DNA of 37,337 bases from Collinsella sp. (GTDB lineage Bacteria; Actinomycetota; Coriobacteriia; Coriobacteriales; Coriobacteriaceae). Location of the stretch: NCBI GenBank assembly GCA_018382125.1, contig JAGZQO010000021.1, positions 1 to 37,337 on the forward strand, in the 5' to 3' direction. Shown one piece after another: positions 7,224 through 16,296 of this stretch. The notes beneath the pieces were generated by a model. It did not search any database and had not been told where the DNA came from. It saw nothing but the letters and a program-made list of their open reading frames with translations. The number at the start of each line of letters is the position of its first letter. The first letter of the stretch is position 1. Position numbers and translations under genes: made by a program.

Positions 7224-8738
7224 ATGGAGAACATCAGCTACGATGCGCTCGAGAAGATCGGCTACAAGGGCTATCTGCTGCCCAAGGACGCTCCCGAGAA
7301 GGTTCTACAGTTTGGCGAGGGCAATTTCCTGCGCGCCTTCGTCGACCGTTTCTTTGACATGGGCAACGAGGCCACCGGCTGGAACGGCAAGGTCGTCATG
7401 GTGCAGCCCATCAGCGGTGCCTTTGGCTTTGCCGACGGCATCAATGCCCAGGACGACCTGTACACCGTGCTGGTGCGCGGCAAGGAGAACGGCAACACGG
7501 TTGACGAGTCCCGCGTGATCAGCGCCTGCAGCCGCTGCCTTAACCCGTATCGTGAGGACGACTACCGCGCCATGATGGAGGTCGCTGTCTCCGACGACCT
7601 AGAGATCATCGTCTCCAACACCACCGAGGCCGGTATCGCCTATGACCCGTCCTGCAAGGCCGACGACATGCCACCTGCGAGCTTCCCCGCCAAGCTTGCC
7701 CAGGTGCTCCACACCCGCTGGGCTGCCGGTAAGCCGGGCGTCATCGTCCTCGCCTGCGAGCTCATCGATCACAACGGCGAGGAGTTGCTGCGCATCATGA
7801 ACCAGTATGTGAGCGACTGGGGCTGGGAGGACGAGTTTGCGCAGTGGATGGCCAACGACTGCACCGTCTGCACCACGCTCGTCGACACCATCGTACCGGG
7901 CCGTATCCGCGACGCATCCGAGGCCGCCGCGGTGGCTGAGCGTCTGGGCTACGAGGATCCCTTCCTGGCCGTGCGCGAGCCCTTTCAGATGTGGGGCATC
8001 CAGGGTGACGAGTCGCTTGCCGAGAAGCTTCCCTTTGTGAAGGCTGGTCTTCCGGGTGTCTTTGTGACTCCCGACGTCACCCCGTACAAAAAGCGCAAGG
8101 TCCGCATCCTCAACGGTGCCCACACCGCCTTCGTTCCGGGTTCCTGGGTTGCCGGCTTTGATATCGTGCGCGACTGCATGCATGACGAGACCATTCGCGG
8201 CTTCATGAACACCATGCTCTACGACGAGGTCATTCCGACGCTTGCCGCCGACTTGGATGTCGAGGACTGCAAGGCCTTTGCCGCCGCCGTCGAAAACCGC
8301 TTCGACAACCCGTTTATTGATCATGCGCTGCTCTCCATCTGCCTCAACTCCACGGCTAAGTGGCGCGCTCGCGACCTGCCCACACTCAAGGACTACGTTG
8401 CCGAGACCGGCAACCTGCCCAAGTGCCTGGCGACGAGCCTCGCTACGCTCATCTCCTTCTACACGCAGGAGCTCGTGTCCCGCGAGGGCGACGGCCTGCA
8501 CCTGCGTCGCTCCGACGGCACCGAGTACACCGCTCAGGACGACGCCTTCGTGCTCGACTTCTACGCCGCCCATGCCGGCGCCGACGATGCCCAGCTGGTG
8601 CACGACGTGCTCACCAACGAGCAGATGTGGGGCGAGGACCTTACGCAGATCGCAGGTCTTGAGGAGTTTGTCGTCAGCGCGCTCGCTGTCGTGCGTGCCG
8701 AGGGCGCCAAGCAGGCCTTCGCCAACGCTCAGGCGTAA
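7224..8738 (+). CDS. uxaB: Tagaturonate reductase (altronate oxidoreductase)
   Basis: UxaB reduces D-tagaturonate to D-altronate with NADH. The 504 residues are a long-chain polyol dehydrogenase of the mannitol dehydrogenase family: N-terminal nucleotide-binding GEGNFLRAFVDRF (31-43), a central region to about residue 280, and the catalytic KKRKVRILNGAH segment (289-300), which contains the family's conserved lysine and the LNxxH motif. The FLRAF start and lack of a mannitol-type signature favour UxaB over fructuronate reductase UxuB, and its neighbours uxaC and uxaA agree. AAGGAGAG sits at the correct distance from the ATG. A hairpin separates it from uxaC and another from uxaA, but all three genes point the same way with short gaps, so one operon is likely. 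Confidence 0.93.
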   Translation: MENISYDALEKIGYKGYLLPKDAPEKVLQFGEGNFLRAFVDRFFDMGNEATGWNGKVVMVQPISGAFGFADGINAQDDLYTVLVRGKENGNTVDESRVISACSRCLNPYREDDYRAMMEVAVSDDLEIIVSNTTEAGIAYDPSCKADDMPPASFPAKLAQVLHTRWAAGKPGVIVLACELIDHNGEELLRIMNQYVSDWGWEDEFAQWMANDCTVCTTLVDTIVPGRIRDASEAAAVAERLGYEDPFLAVREPFQMWGIQGDESLAEKLPFVKAGLPGVFVTPDVTPYKKRKVRILNGAHTAFVPGSWVAGFDIVRDCMHDETIRGFMNTMLYDEVIPTLAADLDVEDCKAFAAAVENRFDNPFIDHALLSICLNSTAKWRARDLPTLKDYVAETGNLPKCLATSLATLISFYTQELVSREGDGLHLRRSDGTEYTAQDDAFVLDFYAAHAGADDAQLVHDVLTNEQMWGEDLTQIAGLEEFVVSALAVVRAEGAKQAFANAQA

Positions 8739-8749
8739 ATTTCCGGCGC

Positions 8750-8781
8750 AGACGCGGGCGCGGGACGGCGTGCCCGCGTCT
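8750..8781 (+). other. GC-rich hairpin between uxaB and uxaA
   Basis: A perfect 10-bp stem (AGACGCGGGC 8750-8759 with 8772-8781). No T-run follows, so it is more likely an mRNA-stability or processing element than a terminator. Confidence 0.5.
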
Positions 8782-8819
8782 CGACTTCTGCTCAACCTGT
8801 AGGGTTAGGACCATTTGTA

Positions 8820-10304
8820 ATGAATACTATCCAGATCAATCCGGCCGATAACGTGATCGTTGCGCTGTCGCCGCTTGCCAAGGGCACTGCCGTCGCGGTT
8901 CCCGGGGTGGGCGAGGTCGTGGCCGTGGAGGATATTCCGCAGGGCCATAAGATGGCGGTGCGCGCGATTGCCGCAGGGGAGGACGTCATCAAGTACGGCC
9001 TTCCTATCGGCCATGTGACGGGCGATGTCCAGCCCGGTCAGTGGCTCCACACGCACAATGTGAAGACCAACCTTTCGGGCGAGGTCGAGTACGCCTACAA
9101 CCCCACGCATCCGGTCGTGGATCCCGTTGAGCCTGAGACCTTTATGGGCTTCCGCCGCGCCGACGGTCGTGCCGCGACGCGTAATGAGCTGTGGATCATC
9201 CCCACGGTCGGCTGTGTCAACGAAGTCGCCCGTGCCATGTGTGAGCAGGCCCAGGATCTGGTCGATGGCTCGCTGGATGGTGTTTACTACTTCCCGCATC
9301 CCTTTGGCTGCTCGCAGACCGGCGCCGACCATGCCCAGACGCGTCGTCTGCTGGTGGCGCTCTCGCGTCATCCTAATGCGGCCGGCGTGCTGTTCCTGTC
9401 GCTCGGTTGCGAGAACTGCACACACCAGCAGGTGCTCGACGAGCTCGGTGACTTCGATCACGAGCGCGTTCGCTTTCTCACCTGCCAGGATGTAGCCGAC
9501 GAGCAAATCGAGGGTCACAAGATTCTGGCCGAGCTGGCAGACCTGGCAAAGCAGTCCAAGCGCGAGCCCATTCCGGCCTCCGAGCTGGTCATTGGTCTTA
9601 AGTGTGGCGGCTCCGACGGTCTTTCGGGCATTACCGCCAACCCCACGATCGGTCGCGTGAGCGATATGGTCGTCGCCCGTGGCGGCACGTCGGTGCTTAC
9701 CGAGGTGCCCGAGATGTTTGGCGCGGAGAGCATCCTGCTCGACCGTTGCGAGAATGAGCAGGTCTTTAACGCTGTCTCCGACATGCTCAATGGATTTAAG
9801 GACTACTTTATTAGCCACGGCGAGGTCGTTTATGAGAACCCGAGTCCCGGCAACAAGGACGGCGGTATTACCACGCTCGAGGACAAGAGCTGCGGCTGCG
9901 TGCAAAAGGGCGGATCTGCCCCCATCGTCGACGTGCTGCCGTATGCCGGCCAGGCAAATAAACACGGCCTGAACATGCTGTGCGGTCCGGGCAACGACAT
10001 GGTATCCACCACGGCGTTGACGGCTGCCGGCTGCCACGTGATTCTGTTCTCGACCGGCCGCGGCACACCGTTTGGCGCGCCGGCGCCTACGCTCAAAGTG
10101 TTCACCAACCAGCGTTTGTGCGACCACAAGGCCAATTGGATGGACTTTAACGCCGGCGTGATTGCCACAGGTGAGCGCACGCTCGACGAGGCCGCCCACG
10201 ATCTGTACCAGCTGGTGCTGGAGACGGCGAGCGGTAAGCTCACGAGTGCTGAGCGCCGTGGCTGTCACGAGATCAGTATCTGGAAGGACGGCGTCTGCTT
10301 GTAG
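8820..10304 (+). CDS. uxaA: Altronate dehydratase
   Basis: UxaA dehydrates D-altronate to 2-keto-3-deoxy-D-gluconate. The 494 residues contain both usual parts in one chain: an N-terminal SAF-type domain (about 1-85) and a C-terminal catalytic domain with GCVNEVAR, HPFGCSQTGADH, LGCENCTHQQ and GLKCGGSDGLSGITANP. The cysteines of these blocks fit the metal-dependent UxaA/GarD family. The UxaB neighbour supports altronate over galactarate as substrate. The start follows TTAGGA. This is the last gene of the uxa operon, closed by a terminator. The next enzymes, KDG kinase and KDPG aldolase, are not in the window. Confidence 0.95.
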   Translation: MNTIQINPADNVIVALSPLAKGTAVAVPGVGEVVAVEDIPQGHKMAVRAIAAGEDVIKYGLPIGHVTGDVQPGQWLHTHNVKTNLSGEVEYAYNPTHPVVDPVEPETFMGFRRADGRAATRNELWIIPTVGCVNEVARAMCEQAQDLVDGSLDGVYYFPHPFGCSQTGADHAQTRRLLVALSRHPNAAGVLFLSLGCENCTHQQVLDELGDFDHERVRFLTCQDVADEQIEGHKILAELADLAKQSKREPIPASELVIGLKCGGSDGLSGITANPTIGRVSDMVVARGGTSVLTEVPEMFGAESILLDRCENEQVFNAVSDMLNGFKDYFISHGEVVYENPSPGNKDGGITTLEDKSCGCVQKGGSAPIVDVLPYAGQANKHGLNMLCGPGNDMVSTTALTAAGCHVILFSTGRGTPFGAPAPTLKVFTNQRLCDHKANWMDFNAGVIATGERTLDEAAHDLYQLVLETASGKLTSAERRGCHEISIWKDGVCL

Positions 10305-10339
10305 CGGCAAGTGCGCCCAAGCATAGCGAGATGTCACCG

Positions 10340-10372
10340 GCCCCATCGGGAGTGTTCCCGGCGGGGCTTTTT
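10340..10372 (+). terminator. Terminator after uxaA
   Basis: A 12-nt stem with a central two-base irregularity (10340-10351 with 10356-10367) followed by TTTTT. Confidence 0.78.
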
Positions 10373-10406
10373 CGTTTCGTGGTTAAGTGAATATGTTGGA
10401 AAATCT

Positions 10407-10421
10407 GATAAACGTTCACCT
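10407..10421. promoter_or_regulatory. Degenerate operator upstream of symporter
   Basis: AAACGTTCACC has a complete right half but a poor left half. It lies 122 bp upstream of the good palindrome at 10529, far enough for looping. The geneless gap 10305-10659 otherwise contains the uxaA terminator, two good operators and the leader. Confidence 0.45.
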
Positions 10422-10528
10422 ATCTCATGGCTGTCCAGCATGGCACCCTTACCAGCAGAAAATAGGTGTGAGGATCTCAATTGTGTCCGTTCAGCGGTAA
10501 AAATCGACCGTTCGGGGATAATATGCAA

Positions 10529-10541
10529 GTGAACGTTCACC
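10529..10541. promoter_or_regulatory. Operator 1 of the symporter gene
   Basis: A perfect GTGAACGTTCAC (10529-10540). As at uxaC, its right half gives TTCACC (10536-10541), here 19 bp from a TAATCT (10561-10566) that may be the -10 box. Confidence 0.88.
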
Positions 10542-10569
10542 TCACGTAAGGAATCGCGCATAATCTAGC

Positions 10570-10582
10570 TAAACGTTCACCC
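10570..10582. promoter_or_regulatory. Operator 2 of the symporter gene
   Basis: TAAACGTTCACCC, with an imperfect left half. Its centre is 40 bp from operator 1 and it follows the possible -10 box, repeating the uxaC arrangement. Confidence 0.75.
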
Positions 10583-10659
10583 TGAACGCCACGCAGACCG
10601 ACGTCAGTGTGGACTTCAATGTCTTGTTCAAAGACAATCGAGAAAAGAGAGGGAGCTCG

Positions 10660-12219
10660 ATGACTAATAAGATCGGAAAAAAGCGTAAGATCACATTCTG
10701 GACGCGCTTGGGCTTTGGTATGGGCGGTATGCTCAATTCCGGTGCCCTGACCTTTACGCACAGCTACATGGTGCTGTTCCTGTCCACGGAGTGCGGCCTG
10801 TCTGCAGGTGAGGCTGCGCTGATTAGCTCGTTTGCCATCTATGTCAACGCCATTCTTTGCCCGCTGATGGGCTTTGTGGCCGATAACTTCTATGCCACCA
10901 AGATCGGCCGCATCTTTGGTCGTCGTCGTTTCTGGATCTTGCTGGCCATCCCGATGATGATCGCCGAGCCGCTCATCTTCGTGGCTACGCCGTTTGGCTT
11001 CCCGTACTACTTTGTGCTGTACCTGATCTACAACGTCGCGTACACGTTCTGCACCGCCAACCTGTCGCCGCTTACCATCGAGATGACCGACGACTTTAAG
11101 GAGCGTACGTACCTTACCGGCTACAAGCATCTCTTTGGTAACGCCGCCGGCTTCCTGATGGCTGCACTCGTCGGCTTTGGCTTTGGCACCTTCGGCGAGA
11201 CCAACCCGTTCAGCTACTTCATCATCGCTACGGTCAACGCTTCGGTCATGGCAATCTCGCTGCTCTGCGTGTACCTGTCCACGTGGGAGCACACCCCCGA
11301 GGAGGTCGCTCAGGAGAAGATCGAGAGCGTCGGCGAGGGTATCAAGAAGTTCTTCATCGACGTTATTTCCACCTTCCGCAACAAGTCCTTCCGCAAGGTC
11401 CTGTACGCACAGGTCTCCACGAAGCTCGCTGCTGCCTGCTGGTCTGCCTGCCTGTCCTTCTTCATCGTTTACTGCCTGCAGATTCCTAAGTCCTACGAGT
11501 CCGTGATGGAGATGCCTGGCAAGGTCGTCGCTATCGTCTGCACCGCCATCTGGGTCGCCCTCATGGCCAAGAAGGGCTTCCACAAGTCTTGGTACCTCGC
11601 AAATGTCGGTTGCGCTGCGTGCATCATCGCCTACAACTACTTCGCCTTTGGTCAGATCAACGGCACCTCCACGGTCGCCATCGCCATGATCGCCTACCCC
11701 ATCATCTTCGCCATCTGGAAGTTCTTCTACGTCGGCTTCCAGTACCTGCCCGATGTTCTGCTCAACTACATCCCCGATGTCGATGAGCTCATCACCCTGC
11801 GTCGTCGCGAGGGCATCTACAGCTCCGCTCAGCAGCTCTGTCAGCAGATCGCCCAGGCTATCGCCGTTAACGCATGGGCCATCGTCCTTGCTGCCTCCGG
11901 CTTCATTCAGACCGCCGGCAACAGCGACGCCGTGACCCAGCCCGCCACCGTGCCTCTGTACATCTGCGGCTACATGCTCATCGGCTGCGCCGGCTTCTTC
12001 CTGCTCGCGGCTGTCCTTGCCCGCGGCATCAAGATCGACAAGGAGCAGTGCGACGTCCTTTGCGACGAGATCCGCCGCGTCAAGGAGGGCGGCAAGATGG
12101 CCGACGTCAAGCCCGAGGTCAAGGCGCTTTGCGAGGAGCTCTCCGGCTTTAAGTACGAGGACTGCTTTGCCCACAACAACGTTGGCTTCCAGGACGGTAG
12201 CGTAACTCCCGCCGAGTAA
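10660..12219 (+). CDS. GPH-type sugar:cation symporter (major facilitator superfamily)
   Basis: A membrane transporter of 519 residues with about 12 hydrophobic segments. It resembles the glycoside-pentoside-hexuronide:cation symporters: a WTRLGFGMGGMLNSGAL first helix, GRIFGRRRFWILLAIP between helices 2 and 3, and a long loop after helix 6 (EEVAQEKIESVGEGIKKFF). I start at 10660 because GAGAGGGAG precedes it; an upstream in-frame start would put a charged 17-residue extension on the N-terminus and shorten the leader. Its own paired operators and its place between uxaA and the GH28 gene point to uptake of galacturonate or short pectin oligomers. The substrate is inferred. A cytoplasmic C-terminal extension of about 50 residues is rich in Lys, Asp and Glu. 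Confidence 0.85.
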   Translation: MTNKIGKKRKITFWTRLGFGMGGMLNSGALTFTHSYMVLFLSTECGLSAGEAALISSFAIYVNAILCPLMGFVADNFYATKIGRIFGRRRFWILLAIPMMIAEPLIFVATPFGFPYYFVLYLIYNVAYTFCTANLSPLTIEMTDDFKERTYLTGYKHLFGNAAGFLMAALVGFGFGTFGETNPFSYFIIATVNASVMAISLLCVYLSTWEHTPEEVAQEKIESVGEGIKKFFIDVISTFRNKSFRKVLYAQVSTKLAAACWSACLSFFIVYCLQIPKSYESVMEMPGKVVAIVCTAIWVALMAKKGFHKSWYLANVGCAACIIAYNYFAFGQINGTSTVAIAMIAYPIIFAIWKFFYVGFQYLPDVLLNYIPDVDELITLRRREGIYSSAQQLCQQIAQAIAVNAWAIVLAASGFIQTAGNSDAVTQPATVPLYICGYMLIGCAGFFLLAAVLARGIKIDKEQCDVLCDEIRRVKEGGKMADVKPEVKALCEELSGFKYEDCFAHNNVGFQDGSVTPAE

Positions 12220-12242
12220 GGCCGACATATCGTCCAAATCAC

Positions 12243-12286
12243 AGGGCCGTGCCACCGGAATTCCGCCGGCAGGCACGGCCCTTTTT
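12243..12286 (+). terminator. Terminator after symporter gene
   Basis: A perfect 11-bp stem (12243-12253 with 12272-12282) with an internal smaller hairpin and a TTTTT tail. Confidence 0.85.
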
Positions 12287-12334
12287 CAACAGCGTACAAT
12301 TTGCCTTTAGAGCATCTTTTTGAGGGAGAAATCC

Positions 12335-13930
12335 ATGGAGACGAACGTTATCTGGCGCAACGCGCGCGCGGCGGTTATCGAGCTTGACGACGGCGGTTAC
12401 TTTACCTGCGCCGATACGTGGGAGATCTTTGTCAACGACGAGCCCGCCGGTACCACGAATACGGTCGAGACCTATGTCGACGGCCTGACCCCCGGTAAGC
12501 GCAACCTGGTCCGTTTTGTCTGTGGCGAGCGTGAGCTGAGCGTAGGTGTCACCACGCCGGCTGAGCCCTTTACCATCAACGTTCGCGACTGTGGCGCCAA
12601 GGGCGATGCCGAGCATGATGACACCACCAACATCCAGGCTGCCATCATGGCTTGCCCCAAGGGTGGCCGCGTGCTGATCCCCGCCGGTAGTTATCGCATC
12701 AAGTCTCTCTTCCTTAAGAGCAATATCAACATCGAGCTCGCCGAGGGAGCGGTGCTGCTGGCCCGCCACGATCGTGCCTCGCTTGCCTACATTCCGGGCA
12801 CGGTCACGGGCAACGAGGGCGCCGGGTATGCCGGCACCGATATGCTGCCCCTGGGCCGCTGGGAGGGCGAGAGCTTCTCGACCTACTGCTCTACCTTTAC
12901 GGGTCTGAGCGTGCACGACGTGTGCATCTATGGTCGCGGCGCGATCGACGGTCAGACTGATTTTGCCGAGGACAACTGGTGGAACAAGGACTTTAAGAAT
13001 ATCTTTCGCCCGGAGGAGGGCCGCGAGGTCGCCCGCCCGCGCATGATCTTCCTATCCGAGTGTGAGAACGTGAGCTTGGCCGGCTTCACCGTGCGCAACA
13101 GCCCGGCGTGGAACATCCATCCCATCCTGTGTGAGCACGTCGATGCACTCTGTCTGTCCATCGAGGGCCCCAAGAACTCCCACAACACCGACGGCTTTGA
13201 TCCCGAGAGCTGCGGCTTTGTTCGCATCTTGGGCTGCCAGTTCTCGGTGGGCGACGACTGCATCGCCATCAAGAGCGGCAAGCTGGGCATTGAGCCTGAG
13301 CTTCGCCCCGCAACGCACGACGTACTGATCTCGCACTGCTACATGCACGATGGCCATGGCGCCGTGGTTCTGGGTTCCGAGGCCGCCGGCGGCATCAAGG
13401 ACCTTACCGTGAGCAAGTGCCTGTTCGAGCGCACGGATCGCGGCCTGCGCGTCAAGACCCGTCGCGGTCGCGGCAAGGACGCCGTCAACGAGGGCATCAC
13501 CTTCGAGCACATTCGCATGGACGAGGTGCTCACGCCCTTCGTGGTCAACTCGTTCTACTTCTGCGACAAGGACGGCAAGACCGATTACGTGCAGTCTCGC
13601 GAGGCGCTGCCCGTCGACGACCGCACACCCGGCTTTGGTGCCACGACGTTTTGTGATATCGAGGCTACTAACTGCCACGCGGCTGCTGCTTACATCACGG
13701 GCCTGCCCGAGAGCAAAGTGACGCGCCTGACGTTCCAGGATGTCCACGTGACCTTCGCGCCGGATGCCGAGCCCTTTGTCCCGGCCATGGCCTGCGGCGT
13801 TGAGCCCATGGTGCGCCAGGGCATCATCGCGCAGAACGTGAAAGTCCTCGACCTGCAGAACGTGCGCATCGAGGGTCAGGATGGCGACGAGCTGCAGCTG
13901 CAAAACGTCGACAAGGTTATCCGCGCGTAG
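12335..13930 (+). CDS. GH28 family polygalacturonase, cytoplasmic exo-type
   Basis: A right-handed beta-helix galacturonidase that hydrolyses alpha-1,4 links between galacturonic acids. In 531 residues I see an N-terminal fibronectin-III-like domain (about 1-80) and the GH28 helix opening with NVRDCGAKGDAEHDDT. All active-site motifs are present: NTD (284-286), DD (307-308), the GHG histidine at 341 and RVK (372-374, the RIK position). No signal peptide precedes the ATG at 12335, which has GAGGGAGA before it. An FN3-like domain plus a cytoplasmic location fits exo-acting enzymes that trim imported oligogalacturonides to galacturonate for UxaC. The symporter terminator separates it from that gene, and no operator of the regulon lies directly in front, so expression may rely on read-through or a separate promoter (TACAAT at 12295-12300). 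Confidence 0.9.
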   Translation: METNVIWRNARAAVIELDDGGYFTCADTWEIFVNDEPAGTTNTVETYVDGLTPGKRNLVRFVCGERELSVGVTTPAEPFTINVRDCGAKGDAEHDDTTNIQAAIMACPKGGRVLIPAGSYRIKSLFLKSNINIELAEGAVLLARHDRASLAYIPGTVTGNEGAGYAGTDMLPLGRWEGESFSTYCSTFTGLSVHDVCIYGRGAIDGQTDFAEDNWWNKDFKNIFRPEEGREVARPRMIFLSECENVSLAGFTVRNSPAWNIHPILCEHVDALCLSIEGPKNSHNTDGFDPESCGFVRILGCQFSVGDDCIAIKSGKLGIEPELRPATHDVLISHCYMHDGHGAVVLGSEAAGGIKDLTVSKCLFERTDRGLRVKTRRGRGKDAVNEGITFEHIRMDEVLTPFVVNSFYFCDKDGKTDYVQSREALPVDDRTPGFGATTFCDIEATNCHAAAAYITGLPESKVTRLTFQDVHVTFAPDAEPFVPAMACGVEPMVRQGIIAQNVKVLDLQNVRIEGQDGDELQLQNVDKVIRA

Positions 13931-13967
13931 GGTAGTGCTCCTGCACAAGTGAATACGGCATGTTGAG

Positions 13968-14003
13968 GCGTGCGACGGTCGGGTCTGCCCGGCTGTCGCA
14001 CGC
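13968..14003 (+). other. Hairpin between GH28 and pectinesterase genes
   Basis: A perfect 9-bp stem (GCGTGCGAC 13968-13976 with 13995-14003) enclosing a second small GC stem. No T-run follows, so termination is doubtful. Confidence 0.5.
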
Positions 14004-14061
14004 AATCTATAGGTGCCGGTACTGCACGGTGGGTGTTCTGTGACAGAAAGCGTAATGACAG

Positions 14062-16227
14062 ATGAGTGGTAAAGAACAGCTCTTTGAGGTATCGCTCGAA
14101 CGCGAAGGCGCGTATCGCAGCATTTCGGCGGCGCTCGAGGCGGCGGAGCGGTGTGTGCCCGATGTGACCGTGCCGGTGCGTGTGCTGGTGGCGCCGGGCG
14201 AGTATCGCGAGCAGGTCGAAATTCGTCGTCCGCATGTGACGCTTGAGGGCGAGACCGCCGACAGCGTGCGTATCGTGGGAGGCCTGGGTGCCAAGATGCC
14301 TTCGGAAGATGGTAGCGGCCAGGATGGAAGACTCGGCACCTTCCGTACGTACACGGTGCTGGTCGATGCCGACGACGTGACGCTTGCGGGTCTAACAATC
14401 GAAAACAACGCCGGTGATGGGCGCGAGGTCGGTCAGGCGATTGCCCTGTATGCCGATGGTGACCGCCTGGTTGTCGATGCCTGCTGCATTAAGGGACACC
14501 AGGACACGCTCTTTTTGGGGCCGCTGCCGCCGCGCGAGGCCAAGCCGGGCGGCTTTATAGGCCCCAAGCAGTTTGCCCCGCGCCGGGTGGGGCGGCAGTA
14601 TTTTCGACGTTGCCGGATCGAGGGCGATGTCGACTTTATCTTTGGCGGCGCGCGTGCCTACTTTGAGGGGTGCGAGATTCGCTCGCTCAACCGCGATATG
14701 GATGTCAACGGGTATGTAACGGCAGCCTCCACACCTAAAGGCGAGCCGTACGGATTTGTGTTTCATGGTTGTTCGTTTACAGCTCCGGATGGCGTGGCGC
14801 CGGATTCGGTCTATCTGGGTCGTCCATGGCGCGAGTGGGCCCAGACCGTTTTGCTCGAATGCTGGCTGGGCCCCCATATTTCACTCGAGGGTTGGTGGGA
14901 TTGGAATAAGCCAGCGGCACATGACGGCACCCTGTATGCCGGCGGTACCCTGTTTGGCCCGGCGGGTGATACTGCCGCTTGGGTGCCGTGGGCGCATTGC
15001 CTGACCGGTCAGGATTCCGAACGCTATACGCGTGACCGAGTGCTTGCCGGCACGGATGGTTGGGATCCCGAGGGCGGCGACGGTGATGCGGTAGAGACGG
15101 CTGGGCTATCTGCCAATGGCCGCACCGTGCACATCGAGACGTACTACGAGGACGAACCTGCGCTGCGCGCCCGACTGAAGCGCGAAGGGCGCTCGGCCGC
15201 ATTTACGGGCAAGACTCCCACAGACTTTGAGGCATGGAAGGCTGCGACCAGGACTCGTCTATACGATATTTTGGGTCTTTCGCTTATGGACCGCGCCCCA
15301 ATTGAGATTCGTGAGCTCAATCGCGTGCGGGTTGCCGGCAGCATCGTGCGTACTCATGCGGTGTTGCAGGTTGAGCACGATGTGTGGATGCCGTTTTACC
15401 TGTTGGAGCCGTCCCGCCCCAAGCTTGACGAGCGGGGACTCAAGCGCTGTTATATCTGCCCGCATGGTCACCAGGGGGCGGGTGCTGCAAGCATAGCCGG
15501 CGTTGTGGGCGTGCCGGCGGTCGACGATGCCGTGCGTAAGTTCAATTACGACTACGGTCTGCGTTTGGCGCGCATGGGTTACGTGACCGTCTGCCCCGAT
15601 GCGCGTGGTTGGGGATACCGTCGTGACTGGAAGGGTCAGGGCGACGACGAGAACAGCTACCTGCGCGGTACGTGTCTGAATCAAGCACGTATGGCCGAGC
15701 CGCTGGGACTTACCGTTGCGGGCCTCAACGCCTGGGATAACATGCGTCTGATCGATTACCTAGAGGCGCGCGGCGACATTGCCATGGACGACCTGGGCTG
15801 TTTTGGCTTTTCGGGCGGCGGATACATGACGCTGTATCTGGCGGCGCTCGACCCACGCGTATGCAAGACGTTTGTCTCGGGCTACCTGTACGGTGTCGAT
15901 GATTCGCTGCTGCACCTCAACGGCAATTGCAGCTGCAACTACACACCCGGACTTTGGCGCTTGCTCGACATGGGCGATATTGCCTCGCTTATTGCGCCGC
16001 GCCCGTTGTTAGTGCAAAGCTGCGAAGAGGATCATCTGAACGGTTCGCGCGGGCTGAAAAATGTTGACGAGCAGCTCGAGATCGTGCGCGATGCCTACAA
16101 GTTGCTGGGTCGCAGAGATGGCCTGCGGCACGAGGTGTGTCCGGGTGAACACCATCTGGGCGTGGCACATCTTGTCGAGGATATCGAATGGCTCGATTCG
16201 CACGTTGCGGAATGCGCCCGTGCATAG
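14062..16227 (+). CDS. Pectin methylesterase (CE8) fused to an alpha/beta-hydrolase esterase
   Basis: A two-domain enzyme of 721 residues. Residues 1 to about 325 are a CE8 pectinesterase beta-helix with GHQDTLFLG (Asp148), the nucleophile motif GDVDFIFGG (Asp191) and LGRPWREW. Residues from about 355 form an alpha/beta-hydrolase like the acetyl-xylan-esterase/Abhydrolase_7 group, with nucleophile GFSGGG (Ser584), Asp657 in EEDHLN and His697 or His698 in GEHHLG. The inferred role is to remove methyl esters and then acetyl or another acyl ester from pectin oligomers, so GH28 and GH105 can act. No signal peptide is seen, whereas most CE8 enzymes are secreted; this agrees with cytoplasmic processing. 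The ribosome site before the ATG at 14062 is weak (AGAAAG), so a slightly different start is possible. The SGNH esterase follows after 69 nt. Confidence 0.88.
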   Translation: MSGKEQLFEVSLEREGAYRSISAALEAAERCVPDVTVPVRVLVAPGEYREQVEIRRPHVTLEGETADSVRIVGGLGAKMPSEDGSGQDGRLGTFRTYTVLVDADDVTLAGLTIENNAGDGREVGQAIALYADGDRLVVDACCIKGHQDTLFLGPLPPREAKPGGFIGPKQFAPRRVGRQYFRRCRIEGDVDFIFGGARAYFEGCEIRSLNRDMDVNGYVTAASTPKGEPYGFVFHGCSFTAPDGVAPDSVYLGRPWREWAQTVLLECWLGPHISLEGWWDWNKPAAHDGTLYAGGTLFGPAGDTAAWVPWAHCLTGQDSERYTRDRVLAGTDGWDPEGGDGDAVETAGLSANGRTVHIETYYEDEPALRARLKREGRSAAFTGKTPTDFEAWKAATRTRLYDILGLSLMDRAPIEIRELNRVRVAGSIVRTHAVLQVEHDVWMPFYLLEPSRPKLDERGLKRCYICPHGHQGAGAASIAGVVGVPAVDDAVRKFNYDYGLRLARMGYVTVCPDARGWGYRRDWKGQGDDENSYLRGTCLNQARMAEPLGLTVAGLNAWDNMRLIDYLEARGDIAMDDLGCFGFSGGGYMTLYLAALDPRVCKTFVSGYLYGVDDSLLHLNGNCSCNYTPGLWRLLDMGDIASLIAPRPLLVQSCEEDHLNGSRGLKNVDEQLEIVRDAYKLLGRRDGLRHEVCPGEHHLGVAHLVEDIEWLDSHVAECARA

Positions 16228-16296
16228 CCCCTCGGCATGCTGCGAATAAACGGTACGTTCCTGTATGACTGCCGATGGGCGGATGAGGAGAAGATT

